From the NCBI GenBank assembly GCA_035606235.1, contig DATNFU010000015.1:6794-70793 (forward strand): a stretch of DNA of 64,000 bases, given 5' to 3'. The position numbers and the translations under genes are program-made. This document shows, piece after piece, positions 17,120-26,183 of this stretch. Source of the DNA: 66-474 sp035606235. Lineage in GTDB: Bacteria > Pseudomonadota > Gammaproteobacteria > Xanthomonadales > Rhodanobacteraceae. Under the pieces are notes generated by a model, which made no database searches, was not told where the DNA came from, and worked only from the letters and a program-made list of their open reading frames with translations. The number at the start of each line of letters is the position of its first letter. Positions within the stretch are counted from its first letter, which is position 1.

Positions 17120-18691
17120 ATGAAAGGACTTCGCGTTGTGCTGATCGCGCTGCTGTACTGCACGGCGCCGGGTATCGTCGAGCGCGCTGACGCCGCAACT
17201 TATTATGTGCGCAGCGACGGCGGCACGAACTCGCAATGCGACGGCAGCGCGGATGCGGCGCAAGCCGGTTCGCGTGGCCGCGCCTGTGCGTGGGATTCGT
17301 TGATGCAGGCATTGCCGCCGCAGGCAAGCGGCGGGAAAGCGCGCATCCAGGGCGGCGACACGTTGATCATCGGGCAGGGCTCCTATCCGATCGGCTGGAA
17401 TCGCGAATGGGATTGCGCGGTGGACAACGCGCGCGCCTGTGTTCCGCAGGCAATTCCTTCCGGCAGCGCAACCAATCCCACCCGCATTCTCGGTGCGGGC
17501 TGGGATTCAGGCTGCAGCGCACCGCCGCAATTGTGGGGCACGCACGGCGCACGCCAATTGCTGTCGCTGGATGGCAGCAGCCATGTGCTGATCGCCTGCC
17601 TCGACCTCAGCGATCATTCCAATTGCACCAAGGATTACAAACCCGACCCCGCGTACGCGTGTCCACGGGTGGCCGGCGACTGGGGGCGCATGGGCTTGCA
17701 TGCTCAAGACAGCAGCGACGTGGCTTTGCAGGATCTGCGCATCCACGGCTTCGCCGGGCAGGGCGTGCAGGCCGGGCGCATTCGCGACTGGACGGTGACG
17801 CGGGTGAAGATCATCGGCAACGGCAACGCTGGCTGGGATGGCGACCTGGGCGGCAACGACCACAGCTCCAGCAATGCCGGCAAGCTGGTGTTCACCGATC
17901 TGGAGGTGGGCTGGAACGGGTGCGCAGAGGATTATCCCGACACCGCCAAGATCATCGACTGCTACGGTCAGAACGAAGGCGGCTATGGCGACGGTTTCGC
18001 CGAGGCCTGGACCGGCGGGGATTACGTATTCGTGCGGCCGGATATCCACGACAACACGCAGGACGGCATTGATCTGCGTTACGCCAACGGCAACGGTTCC
18101 ATCAGCGTGGATCAGGGACGCTTCGCGCGCAACGCGGGCAACGATCTCAAGACGATGGGCAGTGCCAACATCACCCATTCGGTATTCATCGCGTATTGCT
18201 CTTCAATGAAACAACTGGGCTATCCGGCCGGTGCGGATGCATGCCGCGCGGGCGGTGGCGAATACGCGGCCATGAATGGTCCCAACCAGACAGTGACTTT
18301 TGCCTGGAACACCGTGACCGGCGAATCGGGTTGCTTGCTGGGCGGTGATTCCGACAAAGCCGACGCCAGCGACACCTACCTCATCCACAACAACATCTTT
18401 CTCGGCGGCAAACGCTGGAATGGCGACGGTCTGACATGCTTCACCTGGTTCTCCGACGGCACCCCTCCGCAAAAGATCGTCTATCGCGACAACATCATCT
18501 GGAATGTCAGAAATGGCGCCTGCCCGGCCGATTCGCTGTGCGAGGATCCGCGGCTGAAAAACGAAGCGCTCGAGGCCTTTGATCCGACTCCGTTGTCGGG
18601 CAGCCCGGCTGCGCGCGGTACGCGCAAACATGCCGGACATGGCAAGGCCGAAGCGCGCACGAGTTCCGTCGACATCGGCGCGATCGAGTAG
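17120..18691 (+). CDS. Secreted right-handed beta-helix protein (copy 1)
   Basis: This is a 523-residue exported protein with a signal peptide (basic MKGLR, hydrophobic core, cleavage near ADA at about residue 25). The mature part begins ATYYVRSDGGT and carries an extended set of beta-helix-like turns, such as LDGSSHVLIACLDLSDH, LHAQDSSDVALQDLRIHGF and DNTQDGIDLRYANGNG, typical of pectate-lyase-like folds. Cysteine pairs are frequent (CDG, CAW, CAPPQ), suggesting disulfides in the periplasm or outside the cell. It is homologous along its length to the protein at 20399-22285 and lacks that protein's Pro-rich tail. The fold suggests a polysaccharide lyase, hydrolase or binder acting on the EPS, but I recognise no catalytic motif. 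There is no PEP-CTERM sorting tail. Confidence 0.8.
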   Translation: MKGLRVVLIALLYCTAPGIVERADAATYYVRSDGGTNSQCDGSADAAQAGSRGRACAWDSLMQALPPQASGGKARIQGGDTLIIGQGSYPIGWNREWDCAVDNARACVPQAIPSGSATNPTRILGAGWDSGCSAPPQLWGTHGARQLLSLDGSSHVLIACLDLSDHSNCTKDYKPDPAYACPRVAGDWGRMGLHAQDSSDVALQDLRIHGFAGQGVQAGRIRDWTVTRVKIIGNGNAGWDGDLGGNDHSSSNAGKLVFTDLEVGWNGCAEDYPDTAKIIDCYGQNEGGYGDGFAEAWTGGDYVFVRPDIHDNTQDGIDLRYANGNGSISVDQGRFARNAGNDLKTMGSANITHSVFIAYCSSMKQLGYPAGADACRAGGGEYAAMNGPNQTVTFAWNTVTGESGCLLGGDSDKADASDTYLIHNNIFLGGKRWNGDGLTCFTWFSDGTPPQKIVYRDNIIWNVRNGACPADSLCEDPRLKNEALEAFDPTPLSGSPAARGTRKHAGHGKAEARTSSVDIGAIE

Positions 18692-18696
18692 CTGTC

Positions 18697-18828
18697 GCAG
18701 GAGCTGTGTTCCGGCGCGAGCCGCCTGCAGTTAGAAAAAATGCTGCGAGTGCTCGGAGCAGCTCGGGAGCGCGCCATGCGCACCATTGCGGGGGGACAGA
18801 GACGCCGTCGAACGCGGCCGCTCCTACA
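18697..18828. repeat. REP-like inverted pair (TAGGAGC family)
   Basis: A degenerate element GCAGGAGCTGTGTTCCGGCG starts at 18697. A clear one, TGTAGGAGCGGCCGCG on the complement, lies at 18813-18828. They face each other between the convergent beta-helix and EAL genes. The TAG stop of the EAL gene is inside the second element. Such paired palindromes are typical of REP/BIME sequences. Confidence 0.6.
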
Positions 18829-20065
18829 TCGTCAGGGCAGGGATGCAGCCCGCGACCGCTTCCGCGCCCGCGCGCGCGGCTTCGCCAGACAGCACCGCCG
18901 CGGCGGGCATCGCCCGACCGATCAGGTAACCCTGCGCGTAGCGCACGCCCAGTTCGCGCAGGCGCTGCAGTTGCCGCGCGTTCTCCACGCCCTCGCAGAT
19001 CACCGCCGCGCCCAAGCCGTGCGCCATCGCCACCACCGCTTCCACGATCGTCATGGCGCGGTCGCTGTCGAACATCTGGCGCGCGAACGCCTGGTCCAGC
19101 TTGACGAACTCGAAGTCGAGCTGGTGCAGGTGGGTCAGGTTGGAATAGCCCGTGCCGAAATCATCCAGCGCGAACGGGATGCCATGTTCACGACAGTGCC
19201 GCATCACCGCGCCGACCTGCGCGTAATCGAGCATGCGGCTTTCGGTTACTTCAAGCTTCAACATGCCCGCCGGCAAACCGGCTTCCTGCACGCGCGCCAG
19301 GATCTGCCGCGCGGTGCCGGGCTCCACCAGTTGCCGCGCCGATAAATTGAGCGCGATATTGGGCAGCGGTTCGCTGCCCCCGATGCGGTACAGCGCGCTC
19401 AAGGTGTCGATCACGCGTGCCAGTCCGTATTCGCCGACCGGCACGATCAGCGATGTTTCCTCGGCGAGCTTGATGAATTCCGCCGGCGACACCGCGCCGC
19501 GCCCCGGCAATTCCCAACGCACGAGCGCTTCGTAACCGGATACGCGCGATTCCAGCAGATCGTAGATCGGTTGATAGCGCACCTCCAGCGTGCCCTGGTC
19601 GAGCGCGTCGCGCAGTTGCGCTTCCAGCCGGATCTTCTCGATGCCGCTGCGTTCGTCGGTGTCGTCACAAGGCACGTCTTCCGCCGGCAGGGGCGCATCC
19701 GCCGGCAGGCTGGCGATCACGCTTTGCTTGTAGCGCAACAGGCTGTCCACCAGCGCCCGCACGATCGAGTCGCCGTCTGCCAGGCGTTCGCGAAATTGAT
19801 CCGGTTCGATCGCCAGCAGCACGGTGTCGCCGCAAGCCGTGGCGGTATCGGTGCGCGGCGATCCATCCAGCAGACCGATCTCGCCGATCAACTCGCCCGG
19901 CCGGAGCACGCCATGGCGGGTGATGCGACGGCCGTGCACCGAGACCAGTTCCACCGCGCCGCTTTCGATCAGCCACGCGCAATCGGAGGGCTCACCCTGG
20001 CTGTACAGCACTTCTCCCGCGAACAACTCGCGCCGAGTCGTCATGTCGAATTCCCTGATCTGCAT
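18824..20065 (-). CDS. Cyclic-nucleotide-binding / EAL-domain c-di-GMP phosphodiesterase
   Basis: This 413-residue cytoplasmic protein starts with a cNMP-binding fold (FAGEVLYSQGEPSDCAWLIESG, GELIGEIGLLDGSPR) over about residues 8-130. A linker leads to an EAL domain (about 150-400) expected to cleave c-di-GMP to pGpG. Catalytic landmarks are all present: YEALVRW, NLSARQL, EVTES, DDFGTGYSNL, KLDQAF, EGVE, AQGYLIGR. No GGDEF domain or membrane segment is visible. ATG 20065 has GAAGG about 4 bases upstream; ATG 20044 (MTTRREL), with AGGGA upstream, is an equally good alternative. It lies between two homologous secreted beta-helix genes and could tie c-di-GMP turnover, common in biofilm control, to that surface system. 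The cNMP domain may bind cAMP or another ligand. Confidence 0.9.
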   Translation of the reverse strand: MQIREFDMTTRRELFAGEVLYSQGEPSDCAWLIESGAVELVSVHGRRITRHGVLRPGELIGEIGLLDGSPRTDTATACGDTVLLAIEPDQFRERLADGDSIVRALVDSLLRYKQSVIASLPADAPLPAEDVPCDDTDERSGIEKIRLEAQLRDALDQGTLEVRYQPIYDLLESRVSGYEALVRWELPGRGAVSPAEFIKLAEETSLIVPVGEYGLARVIDTLSALYRIGGSEPLPNIALNLSARQLVEPGTARQILARVQEAGLPAGMLKLEVTESRMLDYAQVGAVMRHCREHGIPFALDDFGTGYSNLTHLHQLDFEFVKLDQAFARQMFDSDRAMTIVEAVVAMAHGLGAAVICEGVENARQLQRLRELGVRYAQGYLIGRAMPAAAVLSGEAARAGAEAVAGCIPALTM

Positions 20066-20398
20066 GCGCCCTTCACAAGTGTGCCAGCCGGTGCTCACGC
20101 TTGTCTCGCATTTCACGATCGCTGCACGGCAGCTCGCTCGCACAAGTTAATTCAACGTTGAGTTCGTTAAGCGTCTGTTTGACTGCGTGAAGACGCGTGC
20201 ACGCAATTGCGACTTTTGTGATGGTGTTGTCGAAAACAGGTGTAGGAGAGGTGTTCAAGCTACTTAGAAGCCACTGTAGTCTTCTCCCGGTCGGCCACTC
20301 TGGCTGGCGGAGCTCGATAGGGATTTCAAGCGTCTCCCGCGAAGTCATCGTCGGAAGGACAGATTGCTTCGCGTTGTTTTCGCAAAGGTGAAATCCCC
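20066..20398. promoter_or_regulatory. Divergent region between EAL and beta-helix genes, with a palindrome
   Basis: This 333-base gene-free stretch must hold two divergent promoters. It contains the perfect palindrome TCAACGTTGA at 20152-20161, extendable to the 16-base AATTCAACGTTGAGTT with one mismatched pair, a possible operator. TTGACT at 20179-20184 could be a -35 for the plus-strand gene, but the -10 candidate 17 bases on (CGCAAT) is poor. AAAGGTG about 7 bases before ATG 20399 is the likely ribosome site. I see no riboswitch fold by eye and no coding sequence. Confidence 0.4.
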
Positions 20399-22285
20399 AT
20401 GAAAGTGCTACATCTCTCCGCCGCCGCTTTGATGGCGTGGGGCGGCTTCGCCGCCTTCAACGTTGCCTCGGCGACCACGTACTACGTGCGCACCGATGGC
20501 GGCACCGCAACACAATGCAATGGTCTCGCTGACGCGGCATATCCGGGCAGCGGCAGCAACCTGTCCTGCGCGTGGGATCATCCGTTCGTCGCGCTCCCCC
20601 CGAGCAACAGCTCATCTCCGCAGGCGCCGCGCATCCACGGTGGCGACACGCTGGTGATCGACGCCGGCAGTTATCAGATGGGCGCAGACTGGAAGAACAA
20701 CAGTTCGCTTTACGGCGCGTGCAGTCTCAGCGCGCCGTGGGGTTGCACGATGCAGGCGATTCCGAGTGGCACCGCCAGCGCACCCACCCGCATCGTCGGC
20801 GCTGGCTGGACTTCCGGCTGCACGGCGCCGCCGGAGCTGTGGGGTTCGGATCGCAGCTATGAAATCCTCGATCTGGACGGCAGCTCCAATGTCGAGGTGG
20901 CGTGTCTCAACGTCACCGATCACAGCGCGTGCATCGAGTTCCACATCAGTTCGAGCGTGGCTTGCAATCGCACTTCCGCGCCGTACGGTGCGTGGGCGCA
21001 CATGGGGCTGCACGCGCAGGACTCCAGCAACGTCACGCTGCAGGACCTCAATATCCACGGACTGGCGAACATGGGCATCCAGGCTGGGCGCCTCAGCAAC
21101 TGGACGCTGACCAACGTGAAGGTCGTTGCCAACGGTGGCGCGGGCTGGAGCGGCGATCTGGGCGGCACGCAAAGCAGCTCCAATTCCGGGACCATGAACT
21201 TCAGCAATGTGGAAGTGGGCTGGAACGGCTGCACCGAGCAGTATCCAAGCACGACTATCTACGCCTGTTGGGGCCAGCAGGAAGGCGGCTACGGCGACGG
21301 GCTGGGCACCGCCAAGACCGGCGGCACCTGGACCTTCAACCAGGTCAACTTCCATGACAACACCCAGGATGGCCTGGATCTGCGTTACGCCGACGGCACC
21401 GGCAAGATCACCGTGCTGCGCAGCCATTTCTCCGGCAATGCCGGCAACCAGGTGAAGACCCAGGGACCGACCGTCATCCAGAACTCGGTGGTCGTGGGCA
21501 ACTGCGCCAATTTCAACGGCAAGTACTACATGACCTCGGGCGACATGTGCCGCGCCAATGGCACGGCGGTCTACATGGTGATGACCCCGGGTGCACTGGC
21601 TTCGCTCAGCTACAACACCATCATCAGCCAGGGCGACTGCCTCGTCGGGCCGGATGGGGGCGACAGCAATTCCGAGGTGGATCTGTACAACAACGTGCTG
21701 ATCGGCCAGGCAGCCTGGAATGAAGGCAAGCAGAGCTGCATGTTCTGGTGGGGCAATCCACCCACCGGCAAGGTCAATATCAAGGCGAACGTAGTCTGGA
21801 ATACCCGCTACTACACCAGCTACCCGTCCGGCAACACGCTGGCCGATCCCATGCTGACATCGGAGGTGATGGCCACCTTCAATGCCATGCCGCTGGTCGG
21901 CAGCCCGGCCATCGACAAGGCCAGCACCGTGATGACAGTCGCCACCGACTATCTGGGTGATGCGCGCCCGGTCGGCGCCGGCTACGACATCGGCTCCACC
22001 GAATTCGGCAGCACTCCTGTTGTGCCGCCGCCGACCAGTCCGCCGCCACCGACCAGCCCGACGCCGCCGCCGCGCAAGTGGCGCTACGGTGGAACCTTGC
22101 CGCCACGTTTGATCGGCAGTGCTCCCAGCACCAGCACAAGCACTGCTGCGGCAACGACTACGCAGCGCACCACCGCGAGTGCCCAGACGTCGACCCGCAA
22201 GGTCATCACGTCGCGGCAAAGGCAGTCCTCGCTGCGTGAAGCGATCCAGCGTTGGCTGGGCGGCTCGGAAACCGCCGCGCGCTGA
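20399..22285 (+). CDS. Secreted right-handed beta-helix protein with Pro/Thr/Ser-rich tail (copy 2)
   Basis: This is a 628-residue exported protein. The signal peptide (MKVLHLSAAALMAWGG...) cleaves near ASA, and the mature part starts TTYYVRTDGGT. It shares with the 17120 protein the opening, the LWG...LDGSS block, MGLHAQDSSNVTLQDL, NTQDGLDLRYADG and the late SPAIDKAS/DIGSTEFG-like ending that is common in parallel beta-helix proteins. It differs in a C-terminal about 110-residue tail: a Pro-rich run (PPPTSPPPPTSPTPPP), a Ser/Thr/Ala-rich stretch and a final basic amphipathic helix (SSLREAIQRWL). The tail may span or attach to the cell wall or matrix. It carries no VPEP motif plus membrane segment, so it is not a PEP-CTERM substrate. 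Its role in EPS modification or binding is inferred from context only. Confidence 0.8.
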   Translation: MKVLHLSAAALMAWGGFAAFNVASATTYYVRTDGGTATQCNGLADAAYPGSGSNLSCAWDHPFVALPPSNSSSPQAPRIHGGDTLVIDAGSYQMGADWKNNSSLYGACSLSAPWGCTMQAIPSGTASAPTRIVGAGWTSGCTAPPELWGSDRSYEILDLDGSSNVEVACLNVTDHSACIEFHISSSVACNRTSAPYGAWAHMGLHAQDSSNVTLQDLNIHGLANMGIQAGRLSNWTLTNVKVVANGGAGWSGDLGGTQSSSNSGTMNFSNVEVGWNGCTEQYPSTTIYACWGQQEGGYGDGLGTAKTGGTWTFNQVNFHDNTQDGLDLRYADGTGKITVLRSHFSGNAGNQVKTQGPTVIQNSVVVGNCANFNGKYYMTSGDMCRANGTAVYMVMTPGALASLSYNTIISQGDCLVGPDGGDSNSEVDLYNNVLIGQAAWNEGKQSCMFWWGNPPTGKVNIKANVVWNTRYYTSYPSGNTLADPMLTSEVMATFNAMPLVGSPAIDKASTVMTVATDYLGDARPVGAGYDIGSTEFGSTPVVPPPTSPPPPTSPTPPPRKWRYGGTLPPRLIGSAPSTSTSTAAATTTQRTTASAQTSTRKVITSRQRQSSLREAIQRWLGGSETAAR

Positions 22286-22331
22286 GTGGCAGCAAACCAA
22301 CCGTGCAAAAGTGGCGCGGTTGGGATAGCAG

Positions 22332-22364
22332 AGCCGTTCGTGGCGAGCATCACCACGAACGGCT
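22332..22364. terminator. 12-bp perfect hairpin between convergent genes
   Basis: AGCCGTTCGTGG (22332-22343) and its exact complement (22353-22364) flank a 9-base loop, located 47 bases after the beta-helix stop and 60 bases before the convergent acyltransferase stop. The following bases, GTTATC, give no real T-run, so it is a terminator candidate that may act in both directions or stabilise the 3' end. Confidence 0.5.
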
Positions 22365-22423
22365 GTTATCGGTTCACCGGTGGATGTGTCGGGCGGACAG
22401 TCGCCTTGACCAATCAAACGCAA

Positions 22424-23584
22424 TCACGTGGTTTCAGAAGGCGGCATCGCGGCAGCGATGCCGCCTTGTGTTTTGCGCACCATTTCGGAAATTTCGCGCG
22501 CGCGCGTGGGCAGACTGTCGGTACGTTCCAGCCGCTTGCGCAAACCGAGGAACGTGCGCTCGATCAGGAAGTACGACAGCAGCGCACAAACCAGAGCGAG
22601 CGCGAGGTTCTGCGGAAAGGCGGTCCACAGCGCCTGCGAGTGGCGGTTGAGAAACGGCTGCTGCCACAAATACAGCGAGTAGCTCAGCACACCGAGAAAC
22701 GCGACCGGCTTCCAGTTGAGAAAGCGCCCGACCCGCGAATCAGCGTGTCGCGTGCTGGATTCGATCAACAGCGCGATGCAGATATTCAACAGCGGCGAGA
22801 ACATCAGTTCCACCAGCGTGTAGCCGGATTCGCGATTGATCAGCACAACCAGCGGAATCGCCAAGGCCAACCAGCGGCTGGCAGTGAGCCGTAGATACCA
22901 GTGCTGCGTGAGCAGCCATGGCCGCAGCAGGGCCAACGCGCAGCCGGTCGCCAGATAGTCGAACATCGCCGGAAAAATGGACATGCCCGCCAGTGGCGAG
23001 TGCGGGTCCACATGGAACAGCCACTCGCGGATGCATGCGCGCACCAGGGGACCCGCGAAGATTGCCAGCACCGCCACCGCCAATGCGCGGCGTTGACGCA
23101 GCGCAAGCATGGTCAGTGGCCACAACAGGTAGAACTGTTCCTCGATGGACAATGACCACAGATGCCCGATCTGCCACGGGTGGTTGGGGTAGTAGTTGAC
23201 GGTGTAAGTGAGCGCATACGCGAAATCGGTGCCGTCGAGCTCGATCCAGCCCAGCCACGTGGCGACGGCGAGAACCAGGATCAATCCATAGAAAGCGGGG
23301 AAGATGCGCAGCACGCGGCGTAGATAAAATCTGCCGAGCGAGATCGTGCCGGTTTTCTCGCGCTCGCTCATCAGCAAGGAGGTGATCAGGAAACCCGAGA
23401 TCACGAAAAACACCAGCACGCCCAGGTGCGCAATGTCGCCCAGCACGTTGCCGTAACCGCCCTCCAGCGGATTGGGAAACCCGCGGGTGCCGCTCAGGTG
23501 TCCATACAACACCATCAGGATCGAAACCGCGCGGATGCCATCCAGTGATGGAATCCGTCTCCCTTCCGGCTTCGAAGTTTGCAT
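22424..23584 (-). CDS. Acyltransferase family 3 (OafA/YrhL-type) membrane protein
   Basis: This is a 386-residue polytopic inner-membrane enzyme expected to transfer acyl groups, often acetyl, onto surface polysaccharide. It has about ten hydrophobic segments. The family landmarks are IPSLDGIRAVSILMVLYGHL with the catalytic-type His, the RFYLRRVLRIFPAF arginine helix, and the SIEEQFYLLWP segment. ATG 23584 was chosen because GGAGG lies about 8 bases upstream; in-frame ATGs at 23617 and 23641 are possible. There is no C-terminal SGNH domain. It faces the beta-helix gene convergently and is divergent from the flippase gene, so it probably acetylates or succinylates the same EPS that the two NodB enzymes may deacetylate. 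Confidence 0.88.
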   Translation of the reverse strand: MQTSKPEGRRIPSLDGIRAVSILMVLYGHLSGTRGFPNPLEGGYGNVLGDIAHLGVLVFFVISGFLITSLLMSEREKTGTISLGRFYLRRVLRIFPAFYGLILVLAVATWLGWIELDGTDFAYALTYTVNYYPNHPWQIGHLWSLSIEEQFYLLWPLTMLALRQRRALAVAVLAIFAGPLVRACIREWLFHVDPHSPLAGMSIFPAMFDYLATGCALALLRPWLLTQHWYLRLTASRWLALAIPLVVLINRESGYTLVELMFSPLLNICIALLIESSTRHADSRVGRFLNWKPVAFLGVLSYSLYLWQQPFLNRHSQALWTAFPQNLALALVCALLSYFLIERTFLGLRKRLERTDSLPTRAREISEMVRKTQGGIAAAMPPSETT

Positions 23585-23809
23585 CCCCGGAGCCCTCCGT
23601 GGCAGGGATATGCGCATCGCCAACGGCTGGCGCGACCGCATCTATTCTGGAAATGCGCGCGTGTAGTTCGCATGAAGGCAGACGCGTAAAAATTTTCCGC
23701 GGCAGCGACTGACAAGGCACGTTCCACTCCGATAAACTACAGGCACGCCATTCGCTCAGACATGGCGCACAGGATCAGGGCTCCCAACGTCGAAGGACCG
23801 ACGCGCATC

Positions 23810-25285
23810 ATGGACGAAGCGGCGCGACCAGGCATTGCCACGCATTACCTGCGCTACACGATCGGCAACGTGCTGGTCATGGTCGCTGGATTTGTGTCGT
23901 TCCCGATCATGACGCGCCTGCTCAGCAACACCGAGTACGGCGTGTTTGGCTATGTCGACACCTGGCTGCTGATTCTCGCGGGCGTGTTCAAGCTCGGCGG
24001 GCAGCACGCGATCATCCGCTTCTATCCGCATCGCGGCGGGTTCAACGCACTGGGCCGCTTCGGCGCGAATTTCGTGCTGCTGCCGCTGTTGTGCAGCATC
24101 GTCTTCTGGTTATTGGCGATCGCCGGCTACGGTATCTGGTCGTTGCTGTACCCACCGGAGCGGCCGATCATCGGATGGATCGGGCTGGGACTGTTGCTGC
24201 CGACCATCTGGATGAGTTTCGTCACTTCGGTGCTGACCGCCGAAGAGCGCTCTGACCTGAGCGTGCGCGTGAGCGTCGGCTCGCGCTGGCTGGATGCGGT
24301 CTTCATTCTGCTGGTCATCTATTTTCTGGAGCGCAACGCGCTGGGCGTGTATGCCGCGCGGCTGGGCTCTGCAATCGTGGTCACCTTGTGCCTCACCATC
24401 TGGCTGTCGCGGCGTGTACCGCTGCGTTGGCGTGATCGCGATTTCGCGCAATGGTTCGCCGGGGTGCGTTACGGCGTGCCGATGATGGCCAACGAGCTGT
24501 CATCGGTGTTGCTGTCGTTCGTGGACCGGCTGATGCTGAAGCACCTGATGGGCGCGTTCGCGCCGGTCGGCGTGTACACCATCGGGTACGGGTTGGCCAT
24601 GACCATCAATACGCTGCTGCAGAATGCGCTGTTCACCGCGTTCACCCAGGTCAGCGTGCGCCAGTTCGAAACCGAAGGCCCGCAGGCGGTGGTGCGCACC
24701 AAGCGCCTGCTGCTGCACATATTGATCTATGTCGTGATCGCGATGTGCGTGTGCCTGATCACGGTCGGTCCTGATGCATTACTGTTGCTGGCCGGCCCCG
24801 ACAAGGCCGCTTCCGCGCCGGTGTTCGTGTTGATCGGAATCAACTATGCGCTGGATGGACTGTTCGGCATCTGCTTCACCGGATTGTTGCTGCACAAGCG
24901 CTCGGGCCTGGTGTTCGCGATGACGTTGGCCGCGACCGTGCTCAACGTGCTGCTCAATCTGGTCTGGATTCCGGCGTATGGGGTCATGGGCGCGGTATAC
25001 GCAACCTTTGCCAGCTTCATCCTGTTGACCGTGCTCCACTACGTTACCTGCCCGCGCGAATTGCGCGTGTGGCCGGATCGCAACGCGACGTTGATCGCCT
25101 GCGTGCTCGGCCTGTTGGTGTGGCTGGTTGCAGATGTCAGCGGGTTGTTCGGGCTCACCTCGCATTTTGAGCGACTGCTTGCGATGGGCGTGCTGATGAT
25201 GGGCTTGTATATCGCGCCCGCATTGGCGCTGGATCGTCCGTTGCGCGAGGCCGTGCAAACCTGGGTGCGCAATCGCTTTGCATGA
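23810..25285 (+). CDS. Polysaccharide flippase (Wzx/MATE-like)
   Basis: This is a 491-residue polytopic membrane protein with about 12-14 hydrophobic helices. The N-terminus HYLRYTIGNVLVMVAGFVSFPIMTRLLSNTEYG is the classic opening of the polysaccharide biosynthesis/oligosaccharide flippase family. The role would be to flip undecaprenyl-linked EPS repeat units to the periplasm for the Wzy-like polymerase at 29363. ATG 23810 is preferred because the protein then begins just before the family motif; ATG 23762 in the same frame is possible. Neither has a good ribosome site. The stop overlaps the next start by 4 bases (ATGA), so translation is coupled with the DUF218 gene. Confidence 0.88.
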   Translation: MDEAARPGIATHYLRYTIGNVLVMVAGFVSFPIMTRLLSNTEYGVFGYVDTWLLILAGVFKLGGQHAIIRFYPHRGGFNALGRFGANFVLLPLLCSIVFWLLAIAGYGIWSLLYPPERPIIGWIGLGLLLPTIWMSFVTSVLTAEERSDLSVRVSVGSRWLDAVFILLVIYFLERNALGVYAARLGSAIVVTLCLTIWLSRRVPLRWRDRDFAQWFAGVRYGVPMMANELSSVLLSFVDRLMLKHLMGAFAPVGVYTIGYGLAMTINTLLQNALFTAFTQVSVRQFETEGPQAVVRTKRLLLHILIYVVIAMCVCLITVGPDALLLLAGPDKAASAPVFVLIGINYALDGLFGICFTGLLLHKRSGLVFAMTLAATVLNVLLNLVWIPAYGVMGAVYATFASFILLTVLHYVTCPRELRVWPDRNATLIACVLGLLVWLVADVSGLFGLTSHFERLLAMGVLMMGLYIAPALALDRPLREAVQTWVRNRFA

Positions 25286-26073
25286 ACTTTACCCTGCTGC
25301 TCTCGCCGCTGGCCTGGAGCGTTGCAATCGCACTGCTGCTGGCATTGCTGTGGCGCCGGTTGCCGCGTGCGCTGTGCCTGCTGGGGCTTGCGATCGAAAC
25401 CGCACTGGTGATCGCGATGACTCCGTTCGGCGCCAACGGCCTGGTGCGCATCATCGAGTCGCGCCTGCCGGCGAGGACTTGCCAGGCACCGGCGCCGAGC
25501 ACCATCGTCGTGCTGGCCGGCGGGTTTTCGCGGCCGCCTGATTCGCCGCGGGATTTCGGCGCGGCCAACCTGCACAGCCTGCATCGGTTGTTTGCGGGCG
25601 TGGCCCTGTGGCGCCGGATGCCGCAGGCGCAGTTGGTGATTTCCGGTGGCGGCTCCTACACCGTCGCGGAGAGCACCGTATTGGCCGAACTGGCGCGCCG
25701 CCTCGGCGTGCCGGCGCAGGCGATCCGCACCGAGACGCATTCACATTCGACCTGGCAGAACGCGCACGAGCTGGCCGCGTTGTCGCCGCGCTTGCCCAAA
25801 CGCATTTGGCTGGTCAGTTCCGCCCTGCATCTGCCGCGCGCGCTGTTCGCATTCCGTCAGGCCGGTTTCGCACCCTGCGCGTGGCCCAGCGTATCGCTGT
25901 ACGTTCCGCCGAATGGGAGCTTCGGCTATTACATTCCGCAAAGCTCGTCACTCACGAAGGTGGAAGCCGCGCTGCACGAGCTGGTTGGGGGGTGGGAGTA
26001 CGCGTGGCGCGTGCGGCGAGAAGCTGCGAATGGATCCGCAACGCAAGCTCCCGCGAAATCGGGCGGCAGTTGA
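25282..26073 (+). CDS. DUF218 / YdcF-SanA-ElyC family membrane protein
   Basis: This 263-residue protein has two N-terminal hydrophobic helices (about 5-25 and 28-50) followed by a soluble alpha/beta domain of the DUF218 type: IVVLAGGF, LVISGGGSYTVAES, the ETHSHSTWQNA segment and WLVSSALHLPRALFAFR. In E. coli, ElyC and SanA of this superfamily affect envelope and peptidoglycan or lipid-carrier metabolism. It overlaps the flippase gene by 4 bases and is its obvious co-translated partner, so a role in lipid-carrier or EPS export homeostasis is a reasonable inference. No catalytic assignment is possible from the sequence. Confidence 0.78.
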   Translation: MNFTLLLSPLAWSVAIALLLALLWRRLPRALCLLGLAIETALVIAMTPFGANGLVRIIESRLPARTCQAPAPSTIVVLAGGFSRPPDSPRDFGAANLHSLHRLFAGVALWRRMPQAQLVISGGGSYTVAESTVLAELARRLGVPAQAIRTETHSHSTWQNAHELAALSPRLPKRIWLVSSALHLPRALFAFRQAGFAPCAWPSVSLYVPPNGSFGYYIPQSSSLTKVEAALHELVGGWEYAWRVRREAANGSATQAPAKSGGS

Positions 26074-26183
26074 GCCGGTTCACGCGGTTGCGGTGAGAAC
26101 ATCCCTTTCTTCGCGCGCGGCGAGGTACAAGCCGCGTGGTTGTCCAGGCGACAGGCGAGCGACTCCAGAAGTGCGGGCAATCC

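Noticed and set aside
20215..20235. TGTGA-type half site (CRP/Clp-like) upstream of the second beta-helix gene
   Set aside because: Only one half of TGTGA-N6-TCACA is present; the other half does not match.
22020..22285. Possible PEP-CTERM or LPXTG sorting tail in the Pro-rich end of the second beta-helix protein
   Set aside because: No VPEP motif, no hydrophobic helix and no basic end of that type; the tail ends in an amphipathic helix and ETAAR.
20612..22423. Long minus-strand open frame opposite the second beta-helix gene
   Set aside because: No motif or ribosome site; the plus-strand protein has homology to the first beta-helix copy, so this is a shadow.
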